Below are positions 52,221-61,900 of a DNA stretch of 64,000 nucleotides, piece after piece. The translations under genes and the position numbers were made by a program. Every line of letters starts with the position of its first letter. The stretch's first letter is position 1. The stretch spans positions 124,001 through 188,000 of the forward strand of contig NZ_JABWCU010000003.1 of NCBI RefSeq assembly GCF_018491765.1, in the 5' to 3' direction. The notes beneath the pieces are model-generated. The model did not search any database. It was given only the letters and a program-made list of their open reading frames with translations, and was not told the DNA's origin. The stretch comes from Novosphingobium profundi (GTDB lineage Bacteria; Pseudomonadota; Alphaproteobacteria; Sphingomonadales; Sphingomonadaceae).

Positions 52221-53114
52221 TCATTGCGATGGGACTTCCTCTTGCAATGGCATTGCGCTGGTGGAAGCCGGCTTGGCTGCCGATTTACGATTGCGGCCGC
52301 GCTTTGGCGTCGAAGCCTCCTTCACGTCGACGGCCTCCGCTGCAGGCAGGCTGCTCGCAGCGGTTTTGCTGGCCTTCCGCTTCGGTTTTGCGGCATTGCC
52401 CTTCGCTGTCGGCGCGGCGCCACCCGCAGCCGTCTTTCCGGCGTTTGTCCTGGCCGCCGCGCGCTTGGGCTTGCTCGTGGACGCCTGTTGTTCGGGCGCA
52501 CTTGCCTTGGCCGGCGTACGACGCCGGCTTGCCGCTTTCGTTGCAGGTGCACCGGACCAAACGCCTTCTTGCGAAGAGATGGGCGCTTCTATGGGCGCGG
52601 CTTCGAGTGTCGGTGCGGGCGCAGAGGCGGCCTTGCGATTGCCGCCAAGGCCCGACTTGCGCGCCACCTCTCGGCGTGCTTGCGAATAGCTCGGAGCGAC
52701 CAGAGGATAGTCCGCCGGCAGCTTGTAGCGCGCGCGATATTCCGCCGGCGTCATGCCGCGCGAAGACAAGTGGCGCTTGAGTGTCTTGTATGGCTTGCCA
52801 TCGATCAAGCTCACGATCTCATCCGGCGACGCCAGGCTCTCTTCAATGGACACTGCGGGGACATAGTCGTGTGCCGAAGCGGGAGGTGGCGTCACGACCT
52901 CGTCCGCGACGGGCGTAACCTGGGGGGCGTTTTCTCGTTTCGCGACCGCCGTCGTGGAGACGTCCTCGACGATGCTCGTTCCTCCCAACAGGGCGCGCCG
53001 CGTGCCTTCCACAAGCGCAGGTAACTCGTTGCTGGGCACCGTATTGTTGGCAAAATAGGCGCTGAGCAACGTCACGGTCAAAGACATCACACCAGAATTG
53101 TCGATCTCAGTCAT
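52221..53114 (-). CDS. mucR: MucR/Ros-family regulator with long basic tail
   Basis: A 297-residue protein from ATG 53114 (MTEIDNSGVMSLTVTLLSAYFANNTVPSNELPALVEGTRRAL, a typical MucR start). The Ros domain is IVSLIDGKPYKTLKRHLSSRGMTPAEYRARYKLPADYPLVAPSYSQARREVARKSGLGG near residue 105. MucR proteins are 130-150 residues; this one has a further ~140-residue Ala/Lys/Arg/Pro-rich tail (for example RRTPAKAS, KPKRAAARTN, KPKRKASKTAAS) like a histone H1. The usual Cys ligands of the zinc site are absent (SLID in place of CxxC) and only one His remains, so the fold is probably zinc-free. It would silence AT-rich or foreign genes. Confidence 0.88.
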   Translation of the reverse strand: MTEIDNSGVMSLTVTLLSAYFANNTVPSNELPALVEGTRRALLGGTSIVEDVSTTAVAKRENAPQVTPVADEVVTPPPASAHDYVPAVSIEESLASPDEIVSLIDGKPYKTLKRHLSSRGMTPAEYRARYKLPADYPLVAPSYSQARREVARKSGLGGNRKAASAPAPTLEAAPIEAPISSQEGVWSGAPATKAASRRRTPAKASAPEQQASTSKPKRAAARTNAGKTAAGGAAPTAKGNAAKPKRKASKTAASSLPAAEAVDVKEASTPKRGRNRKSAAKPASTSAMPLQEEVPSQ

Positions 53115-53515
53115 GCACTCTCCTGCTCCCGCTGCAACTATCGACCTTGAATAGGGCTCGCTCAGCCACTCCTGCACATCCTCGTGCCTCGATTTTCCAT
53201 GCAAGTCAAAAGGGAGCAAGGGGGGCAGGCGCGAAGCACGCGAACATTGGGCGTTCGTGAAGAGACCGCCAACTTTCAAATCCCCCCCGGGTGTCCTGCC
53301 CGTACAAGACCGTTTGCCTTACTCGATTTCGTCGCGCCGCTTCCAGGCGCGCCAACACCTTGCTGCAACAGAGTAGGGCGGCAACGAGCGTTCGCACGGT
53401 CGACGGATTACCTGCTTGTGCAAAAGCCAACTTTGCAACGGGAGAAGAGGGGAGGGGGGAAGGAAGAGTGGTGGACCCAAAGCGGGCCACGCGCATCCAT
53501 CCAGGAGATACGTCC
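53115..53515. other. Divergent intergenic region, mucR/DUF932
   Basis: 400 bases without a recognised gene between the divergent mucR and DUF932 genes. It should hold both promoters. The DUF932 gene has AGGAG 10 bases before its ATG. No palindrome of note was seen. Confidence 0.4.
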
Positions 53516-54712
53516 ATGACTACCCCGTCTATCGCGGTTGATACGCCGCACGCCACCCAGTCCTACAAGGTCGATATCTCGCGCGGTCGAAATGTTTCGC
53601 GGGTGTCGTCCGAATGGTATTCTCGCCCCGACGATGAAAGGTTTCTCTCGCTCGATGAACTCTATCGCAGTGTACGTCTTCGCGCCGATGGCGCCCGCAC
53701 GTCTACCGTCGAAAGTCGCGACGTCCGGTTTGAGGCGAGCCTGGACAATGCCGAACGCCTGGCCTTGATCGTGCCCGGAGAAGACGAGCCGGTCTTGCCC
53801 ACCAACTGGTCGTTCGGCCAACTGTCCAGCCTTGTCGGCGCTCCGGCCGGATATCTCAGAAACCTTCCGGCCGCGCTCGCCGGTATCAATCTCCAGCACG
53901 GTGTCATCAACCATCGCGGCGAACAGGTCAAACTCCTCAAGACGCATGTGGGACGCACCGAACTGCGGGCCGTGACAGGGCCCGACTATGGTCGGATCTG
54001 GGATCATGAACTGGTCGGTGCCGTTATGAAGTTCGCGGGCGACGGGGTCGGCGATACCCGTTGGAAAGTGCCGGGCGTTCTCGACTGGAGTTCGATGCGG
54101 TATAACCCCTATGTCGACGTCTCTCGCGAAAACACCACGCTTTATGCCTCGGATCGCGACGTTTTCCTGTTTCTGGTCGACGATACCCATCCGATCGAGG
54201 CGGGCAAACTGCCCAACGGCGATCCGGATCTGTTTTTCCGTGGCTTCTATTGCTGGAATTCCGAGGTGGGCTCCAAAACCCTGGGAATGGCGACATTCTA
54301 TCTACGTGCGGTGTGCATGAACCGCAATCTGTGGGGCGTGGAGAGTTTCGAGGAGATTTCGCTCCGCCACTCGAAATTTGCCGCCCATCGCTTCGCGCAT
54401 CAGGCCGCGCCCGCCCTCGAGCGCTTCGCGGATTCCTCAGCCTCGAGCTTCGTCGACGGCATCAAAACGGCACGAGCTCGCGTCGTGGCCCGGACTGGCG
54501 AGGACCGCGAGAATTTCTTGCGCAAGACCGGCTTCTCCAAGGCCGAGACCGCCAAGATCATCCAGTCCGTCATCACCGAGGAAGGGCATCCGCCTGCCAG
54601 CCTGTTCGACTTCGTTCAGGGTATCACCGCCCACGCCCGAAGCCGGCACAATCAGGACGCGCGGCTTGAGATCGAAGCCAAGGCGCGCAAGCTCTTCGCC
54701 AGAGTGAACTGA
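53516..54712 (+). CDS. DUF932-family plasmid/phage protein
   Basis: A 398-residue protein from ATG 53516 (AGGAG 9-10 bases upstream). It belongs to the DUF932 family common on plasmids and phages: ILRNLPAALAGINLQHGVINHR-like, VKLLKTHVGRTELRAVTGPDYGRIWDHELVGAVM, LFFRGFYCWNSEVGSKTLGMATFYLRAVCMNRNLWGVE, and HSKFAAHRFAHQ. Its function is unknown. Occurrence on mobile elements together with ParB and Toprim proteins suggests replication or maintenance. Confidence 0.9.
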   Translation: MTTPSIAVDTPHATQSYKVDISRGRNVSRVSSEWYSRPDDERFLSLDELYRSVRLRADGARTSTVESRDVRFEASLDNAERLALIVPGEDEPVLPTNWSFGQLSSLVGAPAGYLRNLPAALAGINLQHGVINHRGEQVKLLKTHVGRTELRAVTGPDYGRIWDHELVGAVMKFAGDGVGDTRWKVPGVLDWSSMRYNPYVDVSRENTTLYASDRDVFLFLVDDTHPIEAGKLPNGDPDLFFRGFYCWNSEVGSKTLGMATFYLRAVCMNRNLWGVESFEEISLRHSKFAAHRFAHQAAPALERFADSSASSFVDGIKTARARVVARTGEDRENFLRKTGFSKAETAKIIQSVITEEGHPPASLFDFVQGITAHARSRHNQDARLEIEAKARKLFARVN

Positions 54713-55051
54713 CAAAAGGCGGCAGGCCCACGTGCGCCGAACGCGTGCGGTTGCAGGGGGCGCATTGTTCTCGGAACCTTTGCGAGGCGCATGACCGAAA
54801 TGGCCTGCCGTCAGTCAAACCCGTGGGGATCGGTCCGGCGTGTGCGACGTTCTTGAAAGCGCATGCCGGACCTTGCGGCCTTTTCGCTAAGGTCACACTC
54901 GAACTTGGGTGCGAAGGCAGGGCCCTAGCCGGTCCTTATTGCAAGCGCGCGGTCGACGATGCATGCGCTCTGGAATGGCTTCATCACTCATTTCTCAACC
55001 CGCCTGCGCAAGCGGTCGCCGCGTTCCTGGTCACATCACAGGTATCCGCCC
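54713..55051. other. 340 bp without a recognised gene
   Basis: Between the DUF932 gene and the small DUF5818-like gene. Frames on both strands lack known domains. It probably carries the promoter of the small gene. Confidence 0.4.
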
Positions 55052-55255
55052 GTGAGCGACAGCAAGGTTCCTGTCCGCTTGCGCGGGATCGTCCGGTTGA
55101 CCGATCGGGGACCTCTGCTTGAAGTCGAGGTTGGACCGTTCTGGCGAATCCAGACCAAGGATGACTTGACGCCCTATCAGGATCGAGCCGTCTGGATCGA
55201 GGCATGGCAGCTGGGGGCGTGTAATCTCGATCTGCTGTGGATAGGGGAGGGCTGA
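55052..55255 (+). CDS. Small DUF5818-like protein
   Basis: A 67-residue protein from GTG 55052 (start V/M-S-D-S-K-VPVRLRG). It consists of a short beta-rich fold: VPVRLRGIVRLTDRGPLLEVEVGPFWRIQTKDDLTPYQDRAVWIEAWQLGACNLDLLWIG. This closely resembles the short DUF5818 proteins of sphingomonads, whose role is unknown. A longer in-frame ATG at 54959 gives 98 residues, but the extra part is basic and looks unrelated. Only the domain is supported. Confidence 0.65.
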   Translation: MSDSKVPVRLRGIVRLTDRGPLLEVEVGPFWRIQTKDDLTPYQDRAVWIEAWQLGACNLDLLWIGEG

Positions 55256-55483
55256 CGTATCGGCCGAGCACGGCATGTTGATCCCGCTTGTGTGTTCCCC
55301 TTTTGGCAAGGCAGCAGCTGGTTCGCTCTTGCCCGCGGCTGCCGCACGCTTCACGGCACACAAGGAGTGCTGGATCATCGTCCTTTGCGCCATCGCCGCT
55401 GTCCCGAAGCGTTCGGCAGGGGCGGCAGGGCTAACCCGCCCTGCCGATACCGGCTTCACGTCAGCCAAGTCTGTTGGAACGGA

Positions 55484-56938
55484 TCACATGAACAGGCGGT
55501 ACGGATAGACACTCCTTGGCAGATCCGGAACATTCGCGATCGTGCGCGCCAGCCGCTGCGAGTAGCGAATGCTTACCGGAACCGGGTCGTAGAGGGCGTC
55601 GTTGTTCCAATCCATCTTCGTTAGTGCCAGCGCCTCGTGCGCCATGAGTTCGAGGGGGCCATGCCCGGCATGCCGGACAAGGTGCAACGGTCGCGGAATG
55701 CTTTTCGCCCCTTGGTAGTAGTCCCCCCTGGATGACACTTGCGGTGCATTCCCCGCGACCCAGACGAGCGCCGAATTGCCTGAACGCGGGACCATCGTAC
55801 CGCGCGGGACCGGGTAGCCGGAGGGCCGGCTTGGCGGCTTGGGGCGGTCCGAACGGATAAGCCAGACCCCTCGCCAGCAGGAAGACGAGCCTATCTCCAC
55901 GCACTCGATTTCCGCAACGCCGGCCAGAGCATCGAAGGCTCCCTCGATCTCTCCCTCCTTGAAAGCAGTGGTCTTGTGAATGACCATGCGTCTGGGCAGG
56001 TTACCGCCATTGCGGCCTTGATACAGAGCCAGGCTGCGGGCCAGCACCGAGCGCATGTCGTCACGGCTCAGGAAGGGATTGCGGCGTGCCTCGGTGACAT
56101 CGGTAATGGGGTCGCGCGCCTCAAAGGCGACGAACTGCATGCCGCCGCCATCCATGTCGAACACCTGCGAGCAGCAGGTCACGTAATGCGCATCGCGCTG
56201 GTCGCCGCGCAGGGCGTAGGCAAGGCCGATATAGGCGGTGTCGGATGGCACCCCTGGCAACGGTGCCAGCTTCCAGGGCGTACCAGCCGCCTTCACGTAC
56301 AGCGCGGTTGCGAGGCGCCATGCCAGCGAGGCCTTGTGGCTGAAGGTGAAGGCCCGGTCGTTGAGGACTTGCGTGGGGATGTTGTATTTCGCGCCGAGCG
56401 CTTTGAGCGAATCGTGCGCGTCGAAGAAGCGGCCGCGCGTGGCCGGCGCCCACGTGTCCGGAAAATGCACCAGGACAACGTCAAACTGGCTGCGAAGCGT
56501 TTCCAGTTGGCGCAGCGCCGCTTCCATCGCGAGAAAGAGCCGCATCTGCACTTCACCCTCGCCAGGCAATTCGTTGAGGTGGTCGGGCCAGCGAATATGG
56601 GCCTCACCGCAAGCGGCTTCGAGGGAGACGCCGAACAGGTCCTCGAAACCGGGATAGTCCACGACGTATTCGGAGCGGTCCGAGGGACGGTGCCGCGCCC
56701 GAAGGGACAGCATCAATTCGCCCCGGCGCTTGAAGGCACTGCGCGGGCCTACGGTCGCTATGCGTATGCGCGGGGTGTATCCGCCGAACGAACCTTTCGA
56801 ATAGGGGCCATGGTTAAGCAACCCGCGCAAGGGATGGACATCCACTTGCGCGGGGTCCGACGGGGAAAAGGCCAATAGGGGCTCGTCCAGCAGCGTGAAG
56901 GGCGGGAGCTTGGATGCAAGAGCGGGGCTGCTCATCAT
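55484..56938 (-). CDS. Short prokaryotic Argonaute (MID-PIWI), SPARSA type
   Basis: A 484-residue short pAgo from ATG 56938, starting inside the SIR2 gene's stop (ATGATGA; ATG 56935 also possible). The MID part is visible in YNIPTQVLNDRAFTFSHKASLAWRLATALYVKAAGTPWKL (guide 5'-end pocket), and the PIWI part begins SDTAYIGLAYALRGD, where the first catalytic Asp is replaced, as in all short pAgos. So it binds guides but does not slice. It acts with the SIR2-APAZ partner, which it activates on target recognition. Length is typical of short pAgos (400-500). The longer upstream frame is the SIR2 gene in another frame. Confidence 0.93.
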   Translation of the reverse strand: MMSSPALASKLPPFTLLDEPLLAFSPSDPAQVDVHPLRGLLNHGPYSKGSFGGYTPRIRIATVGPRSAFKRRGELMLSLRARHRPSDRSEYVVDYPGFEDLFGVSLEAACGEAHIRWPDHLNELPGEGEVQMRLFLAMEAALRQLETLRSQFDVVLVHFPDTWAPATRGRFFDAHDSLKALGAKYNIPTQVLNDRAFTFSHKASLAWRLATALYVKAAGTPWKLAPLPGVPSDTAYIGLAYALRGDQRDAHYVTCCSQVFDMDGGGMQFVAFEARDPITDVTEARRNPFLSRDDMRSVLARSLALYQGRNGGNLPRRMVIHKTTAFKEGEIEGAFDALAGVAEIECVEIGSSSCWRGVWLIRSDRPKPPSRPSGYPVPRGTMVPRSGNSALVWVAGNAPQVSSRGDYYQGAKSIPRPLHLVRHAGHGPLELMAHEALALTKMDWNNDALYDPVPVSIRYSQRLARTIANVPDLPRSVYPYRLFM

Positions 56939-58794
56939 TTGCTCCTGTTGAAATAGGCATGGTGATGGCTCGGGCGACTCCAGCCCGTAACCGGCGAAAT
57001 TTCGAATACCGCATCGATCCCGGCGCCGTCCGCGAGCCCCAGGGCCGCCATTCTCCCGCCAGCACCCGCCGTCAGGAGCTGCGCCCAGGCATCGATGATG
57101 CTCGCCCAGTTGCGGTTGTAGCGTTGCGCCCATCGCTCCCTTCGCCAGTCTCCGGCCGGATCTCCGCCATGATGGGGACGCTGCCCCATGGGATCCGAAG
57201 CGGGCGGTCCTTTCGCATCGGCTTCTGAGACGGTCTCGCCCCTGGGACGCTGCACGAACGTGTACGGCTCAAAGCCGCACCACCAGCAGGCATTGACCTG
57301 CTCGAGCTTCAGGAAGACGCCTTCCTGAAATGGCAGGCCCAGCTTGGGGACTCGCCCGGTCAAATCGGCGTTGTAGGCGCTGCGAAGTCTCGCAAGGATC
57401 TGCTTGTCCCTGCGTGCGCGTTCCGCAGGATCCTGCGGCCGCGCACGCGCGACAACGAGAGAATGGCCGGAACGCTCGTAGCGAGGGATAAGCGGCCGAC
57501 GCCGGCCCAGGGCCCGCACCAGTGCCTCGTAAAGCAAACCGAGCGCCCAACTGTCTGCTCCGGGATTCAGTTCGACCTCGCCTGCCAATCGGGCATCGTA
57601 AGGAGCCAGCGCCGCAAGGATCTCCTCATCATTCCCGAAGACGGCCAGCTCTTTTCCATTGGCTGCGACCGTGGCCCGGCATCCCTTTTCCTTGAGAATC
57701 GTGCGCATTTCAGGCGTGGTCGTCGCCCGCGACAGCGTCACGCGCCGAGCGGTACGAGGCATGGCCTCGATCAACAAGGAAGAGTAGCGCAGAACCGGAT
57801 AGGATCGCGCTTCCGCCGTGGGAAGTTGCACCGGCACCAGGCGTGGCGCGGGGCGTCCGGCCATGACCCAGTCGCATAGCGGATCGATCAGATCGACCGT
57901 GCTCAAAATGTCCGAGGCCAACTCGTCGAAGGTGGCGCATTCCACGATGGCCACGTCGACACCCGCCGCATGGGCTCGGCTCAGGAACTGCGTGACGGCG
58001 GGCAGGAGGCGCGATGCCGAGGACGTCATCCAGTACAGGCCGCTCGGAAAAGGATCGCGCCCCTCGAGAATTGCGCCCAGCGCCTCCATGATTGATGCAT
58101 CGCGGCCGCTGTAGCCAACGAACATCATGCCGAAGCGCTTGCCTGCCTCAACCAGCACATGGCGCATGCGTTCATCTTGCCGTTCGAGTTCGGTACCTGT
58201 GTTCTTGATCGCGATCGACTGGTAGTCTCCGTGAAGTTTCGCGATCAGCGGCCAAGCGGACTCGTTCAGGCAACGCATTGCTCGTTCGGCCGAGTCGATG
58301 GCCGCAACCGTCGGCCGGACCTGTGCGTCCAGCGGCAATTGTGCGTTTGCGGAAACGGTTGCCTCCTCGACCAGCGGATCGAAGTTGGTCGTGAACACGC
58401 AGTCGACCTTGCCCGCAGCGATCAGGCTGCCCAGGGTCTTCTGGCCGAAACACGCTGTGCCCTTGGCAATGGCGTTTTCGATATATTGCCGACGATGTCG
58501 CGCCTGAGGATAGACGGCCTCGAAGGCCGCGGCATATTCGGTTGGATCGTTCTCGGGCGGGAGAAGCGAGCGCTGGCGCAAAAAGGCATCGATACGTTCG
58601 GACCAGACTGGATCCGCGGTGTCGATCTCACGCCTCGAGACGTTCGCTTCCCGGCAAAATATCTGCGCCTTGAAATCCCGGATCATGGCATAGCCGGTGG
58701 GAATTCCCGATGCCGCCGACGCGCCCGCCCCGAGAAACCAACTGACCAGGTTGGGTCTCAGCGCGAAGGCGGTCGCAAACTGTTTGGCTGACAT
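56935..58794 (-). CDS. SIR2-APAZ NADase effector of a short Argonaute system
   Basis: A 619-residue protein. The N-terminal SIR2 domain has the NAD-binding FLGAGASAASG (residues 21-30), TTNFDP (Asn137, Asp139), KLHGD (His188) and VGYSGRD (226-232). The C-terminal half (from about residue 300) matches the APAZ domain that takes the place of the missing PAZ domain of the partner, ending with RYNRNWASIIDAWAQLL. In SPARSA systems the complex uses RNA-guided DNA recognition to switch on NAD+ depletion and kill the infected cell. It is the upstream gene of the pair and overlaps it by four bases. Confidence 0.95.
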   Translation of the reverse strand: MSAKQFATAFALRPNLVSWFLGAGASAASGIPTGYAMIRDFKAQIFCREANVSRREIDTADPVWSERIDAFLRQRSLLPPENDPTEYAAAFEAVYPQARHRRQYIENAIAKGTACFGQKTLGSLIAAGKVDCVFTTNFDPLVEEATVSANAQLPLDAQVRPTVAAIDSAERAMRCLNESAWPLIAKLHGDYQSIAIKNTGTELERQDERMRHVLVEAGKRFGMMFVGYSGRDASIMEALGAILEGRDPFPSGLYWMTSSASRLLPAVTQFLSRAHAAGVDVAIVECATFDELASDILSTVDLIDPLCDWVMAGRPAPRLVPVQLPTAEARSYPVLRYSSLLIEAMPRTARRVTLSRATTTPEMRTILKEKGCRATVAANGKELAVFGNDEEILAALAPYDARLAGEVELNPGADSWALGLLYEALVRALGRRRPLIPRYERSGHSLVVARARPQDPAERARRDKQILARLRSAYNADLTGRVPKLGLPFQEGVFLKLEQVNACWWCGFEPYTFVQRPRGETVSEADAKGPPASDPMGQRPHHGGDPAGDWRRERWAQRYNRNWASIIDAWAQLLTAGAGGRMAALGLADGAGIDAVFEISPVTGWSRPSHHHAYFNRSK

Positions 58795-58944
58795 GGTGGG
58801 TATCGAACTGATGGCGCAATTCCTTCAATTACCTGTCAAAGATATACTGGCATTACTCGGGCAAGCTGTTGCTATCCCTTGTGTGGATACCGTTTCGTGA
58901 ACCCCTGCCGCCCGACGGGTCGCTCTTGTTTGCCCATTCTATCA

Positions 58945-61900
58945 CTATCGATCTCGACGCGCGGTGTCAGGGTTTCTGCGGCTCTTTGAGCGGTTGTTGC
59001 TCGTCCGTTGGGTCGAGGCCGTTCCCGGTCTGCGCAAGAAGTGGCCACGCTGCCAGTCTTGCAGGTAGATCTGCGACAGGTCTTTCCTCACGCCCCTGCC
59101 TCCGGCTCGAGCAAACGTGTGGAAGAGGCGATCCAAGGTGTCCCACCAGTCCGCCCGCTTGGAAATCAGGCGGGTGATCAGGATGCTTGCCGCCGCTTGC
59201 GCGCGCCACGAGACAACGCCGCTGTCCCAGGCCTTGTTCATGAAATCGGCAACGACGTGGCAATGCGCAGCAATGTCGGCGCTCGGTCCTCCGATGTAGC
59301 CGGATACCGTCTCGATCAAGGCCTTGCCGTGCTCGTGCTTGAGGAGCTCGATCAGAATGTCTGCGTCGAGCCAGACATGGCCGTGCCGCCGTGAGGCCAG
59401 CCGGGCCACGGTCAAGGCGTAGAGTGTCATGTCGATAACGCCTACCTCGACCATCGCGCGCGCGGCCGCCTGCAGCCATGCGCCTTGTGCAAAGCCCAGG
59501 CTGACCGCCAACTGCCTCAGATGCAGATCATCCGAGACCAGCAGCCGTCCTGTTTGCCGCGCCAGGAGCATGGGATCGAGGATACCTTCGACGATTTCAC
59601 GGTGCACCAGCCGGGCAAGCTGATCGTCATCGGCTCCTTCGGCGGGCAGCACTTCGCAATTTGCCGTGAGCGCTTCCACCGTTCGCGAGAACATGGCGAC
59701 CCGCTTTTGGGTTTCCTCTGGAGTGTGGACCTGCCGCACAGCCTCACTGCCCACGTATCCGATGGTCATGTATTCCCGGCCCAGGTGGATTTCTTCCCTG
59801 GCGCGCATCTCGACAAGCTCGTCGATCGTCCTTTGCGAGATGGTGAGAGGCCCGAAGAAGGCACGCATCGGTTCCAGAAGATCGAAATGGTATGCGCACC
59901 ACGCCGTGAGCGTATCCAGGACGATGCCATGGCCTTTGGCGTGCAGACACGCCTCATGGGCTGCATCCCGTTCCTGCGGGCTCGCCAGGCAGGTCCGGAT
60001 CTCCCCGCCGTGCTGGGGCACCAGTTCCGCGATCTGGAGCACGCTCACATGGTTGAGTGCCGCCAGGATTTGCAGGGGGAGTGATGCCTCGTTATAGGCC
60101 CGGCAAATATCGACGCTGTGCTCATGGTGTTCGCGCACCATGTCCAGAACAGGCTTCACGTCCCCGCCTTGAAGGGTCAGTGACCCCATACTGCGCGATT
60201 GAGGGAAGCGTGTCGCATGCGTATGCAGGATGTCGTGCAACAGCCAGACATAGCGGTGCTTGAGTTCCCTGAGGCAATATTGCCGTGCCGCACCGATGCC
60301 TTGCGCCACAACGATCCGGTCGCCGACCTTGCGTCCCAGGACTTCCATCGCCAGAGGCTGGTCGGGAGGGTAGTTCACGACTTCAGGGGTGGCCGTCGCT
60401 GACAGCAGCCCGCTGACGTCCTTGCCGCCGCCAAGGTCCTCGAGCCGGAACCAGTCGCCAATCTGCGCCGGGCGATCCATCTGCAACGCTTCCGGCAAGC
60501 GATCGCTTGCGAAAAACAGCCCCGGATACATCTGCACGACCTCCTCGAGACCGCGATGGTGCGAGGCAACCGTATAGGCCAGTTCGAAAGCGCGCGTGTC
60601 CTCTCCGGCGTATCGAAGCGTCTGCGCCAGGCGCATCTTGTCCTCCTCGCAGCCAACCGCGGTTGTCTCGTCGAAAGTGCGCACCAGTTCGTCCGCAGCG
60701 CTCTTGCGATCGGCGCGCAGATAGACCTTGTAGAGCATGATCCGGGCCCGAAGGTCCTCAGGGCTTGCCGCGAGGGTCTGCTTCAGATGCCGCTCGGCAC
60801 CGGCAATATCGCCGCGTGCATCGGCCGCCGCTCCGGCCAACCGCGCCACTTGGGGCAAGGCGATCACGTCCGGCGCAATCTCGTCGAAGAATTGGCGGGT
60901 TCGCGGCGTCACCGGCGCGTTGGCAAAGGCCCAGGCAAGCCAGAGCAAGGGAGGGCTCAGGTGGTCGCTCGCGATATGGCCGTCAAGCGCCGCAATGACC
61001 GCCGCCGTGTCGTCGAGCTCTACGGCCGTTTCCGCAGCCATCACCCGCATGAACTTCGGCGATTGCGTCCAAAGCCGATCGAGCAATTGCGCCAGAAACG
61101 CCTTTGCCAGTTCGGGGGCATGGGAGCACGCCATCCGCGCGGCGCCGCCAAGAACGGCGGCATCGCCCGGCCAGTCCGCGAGAAGTGCGTGCAACTCGGC
61201 TTCCGCTTGCGATGCGCCCGAACCGATGCGGCCACGTGCCCGCATGGTATCGAACATTGCGCGATCCTCCACGCGAAGCGCACTGCGCCGCTCCGCGCTA
61301 GCGAATGCGAGCAGCGCGGGCCAGTCAGCCAATTCGCAAAGGGCCACGAGCATGGCCATCGTCCGGGCTGCGCTCTCGGGAAGGTCTCGGACGCGTTCGA
61401 TCGCTTTGGCCGGCGCATCCTCGAGGACGTCAAGGTGCGCGCGTGCAATGAGGGCTTCGGGCAAGGCCGGGGCCACCGCCAGCACCTGGTCGGCGCTGCG
61501 GCAGGCATCGTCGAACCTTTGAAGGCTCCGGTAGGCCGCTACGAGATTGACGCCAACACCTGCCCAGACGGGTTGACCCGCGTTCTCGTAAAGCCGGACT
61601 TCGTCCCAATGCGCCTGAAGCAATGCCGCGGCGCGTTCGATACGCGCCCGCACATCGCTTTCTGGCAAAGTCGCTTCATGGAGAGAAAGCCCACCAAAGC
61701 CCTCTTCCAGCAAGGCCTCGGCTGCCAGCCTTTGCGCCACACCGGAATCGGGATGCGCCTCCAGCAAATCTGCCGCCGATGTCCGCCAGGCCGCGTCGTC
61801 GTTCTGCCGCAGCAGGTTGAGGCGATGGATCGCGACGTTTTCGTCGCTGTGCAGTTCCTCTGGAACAAACGCCTCGGGGTTGGCGGACAGTTTCCCCATG

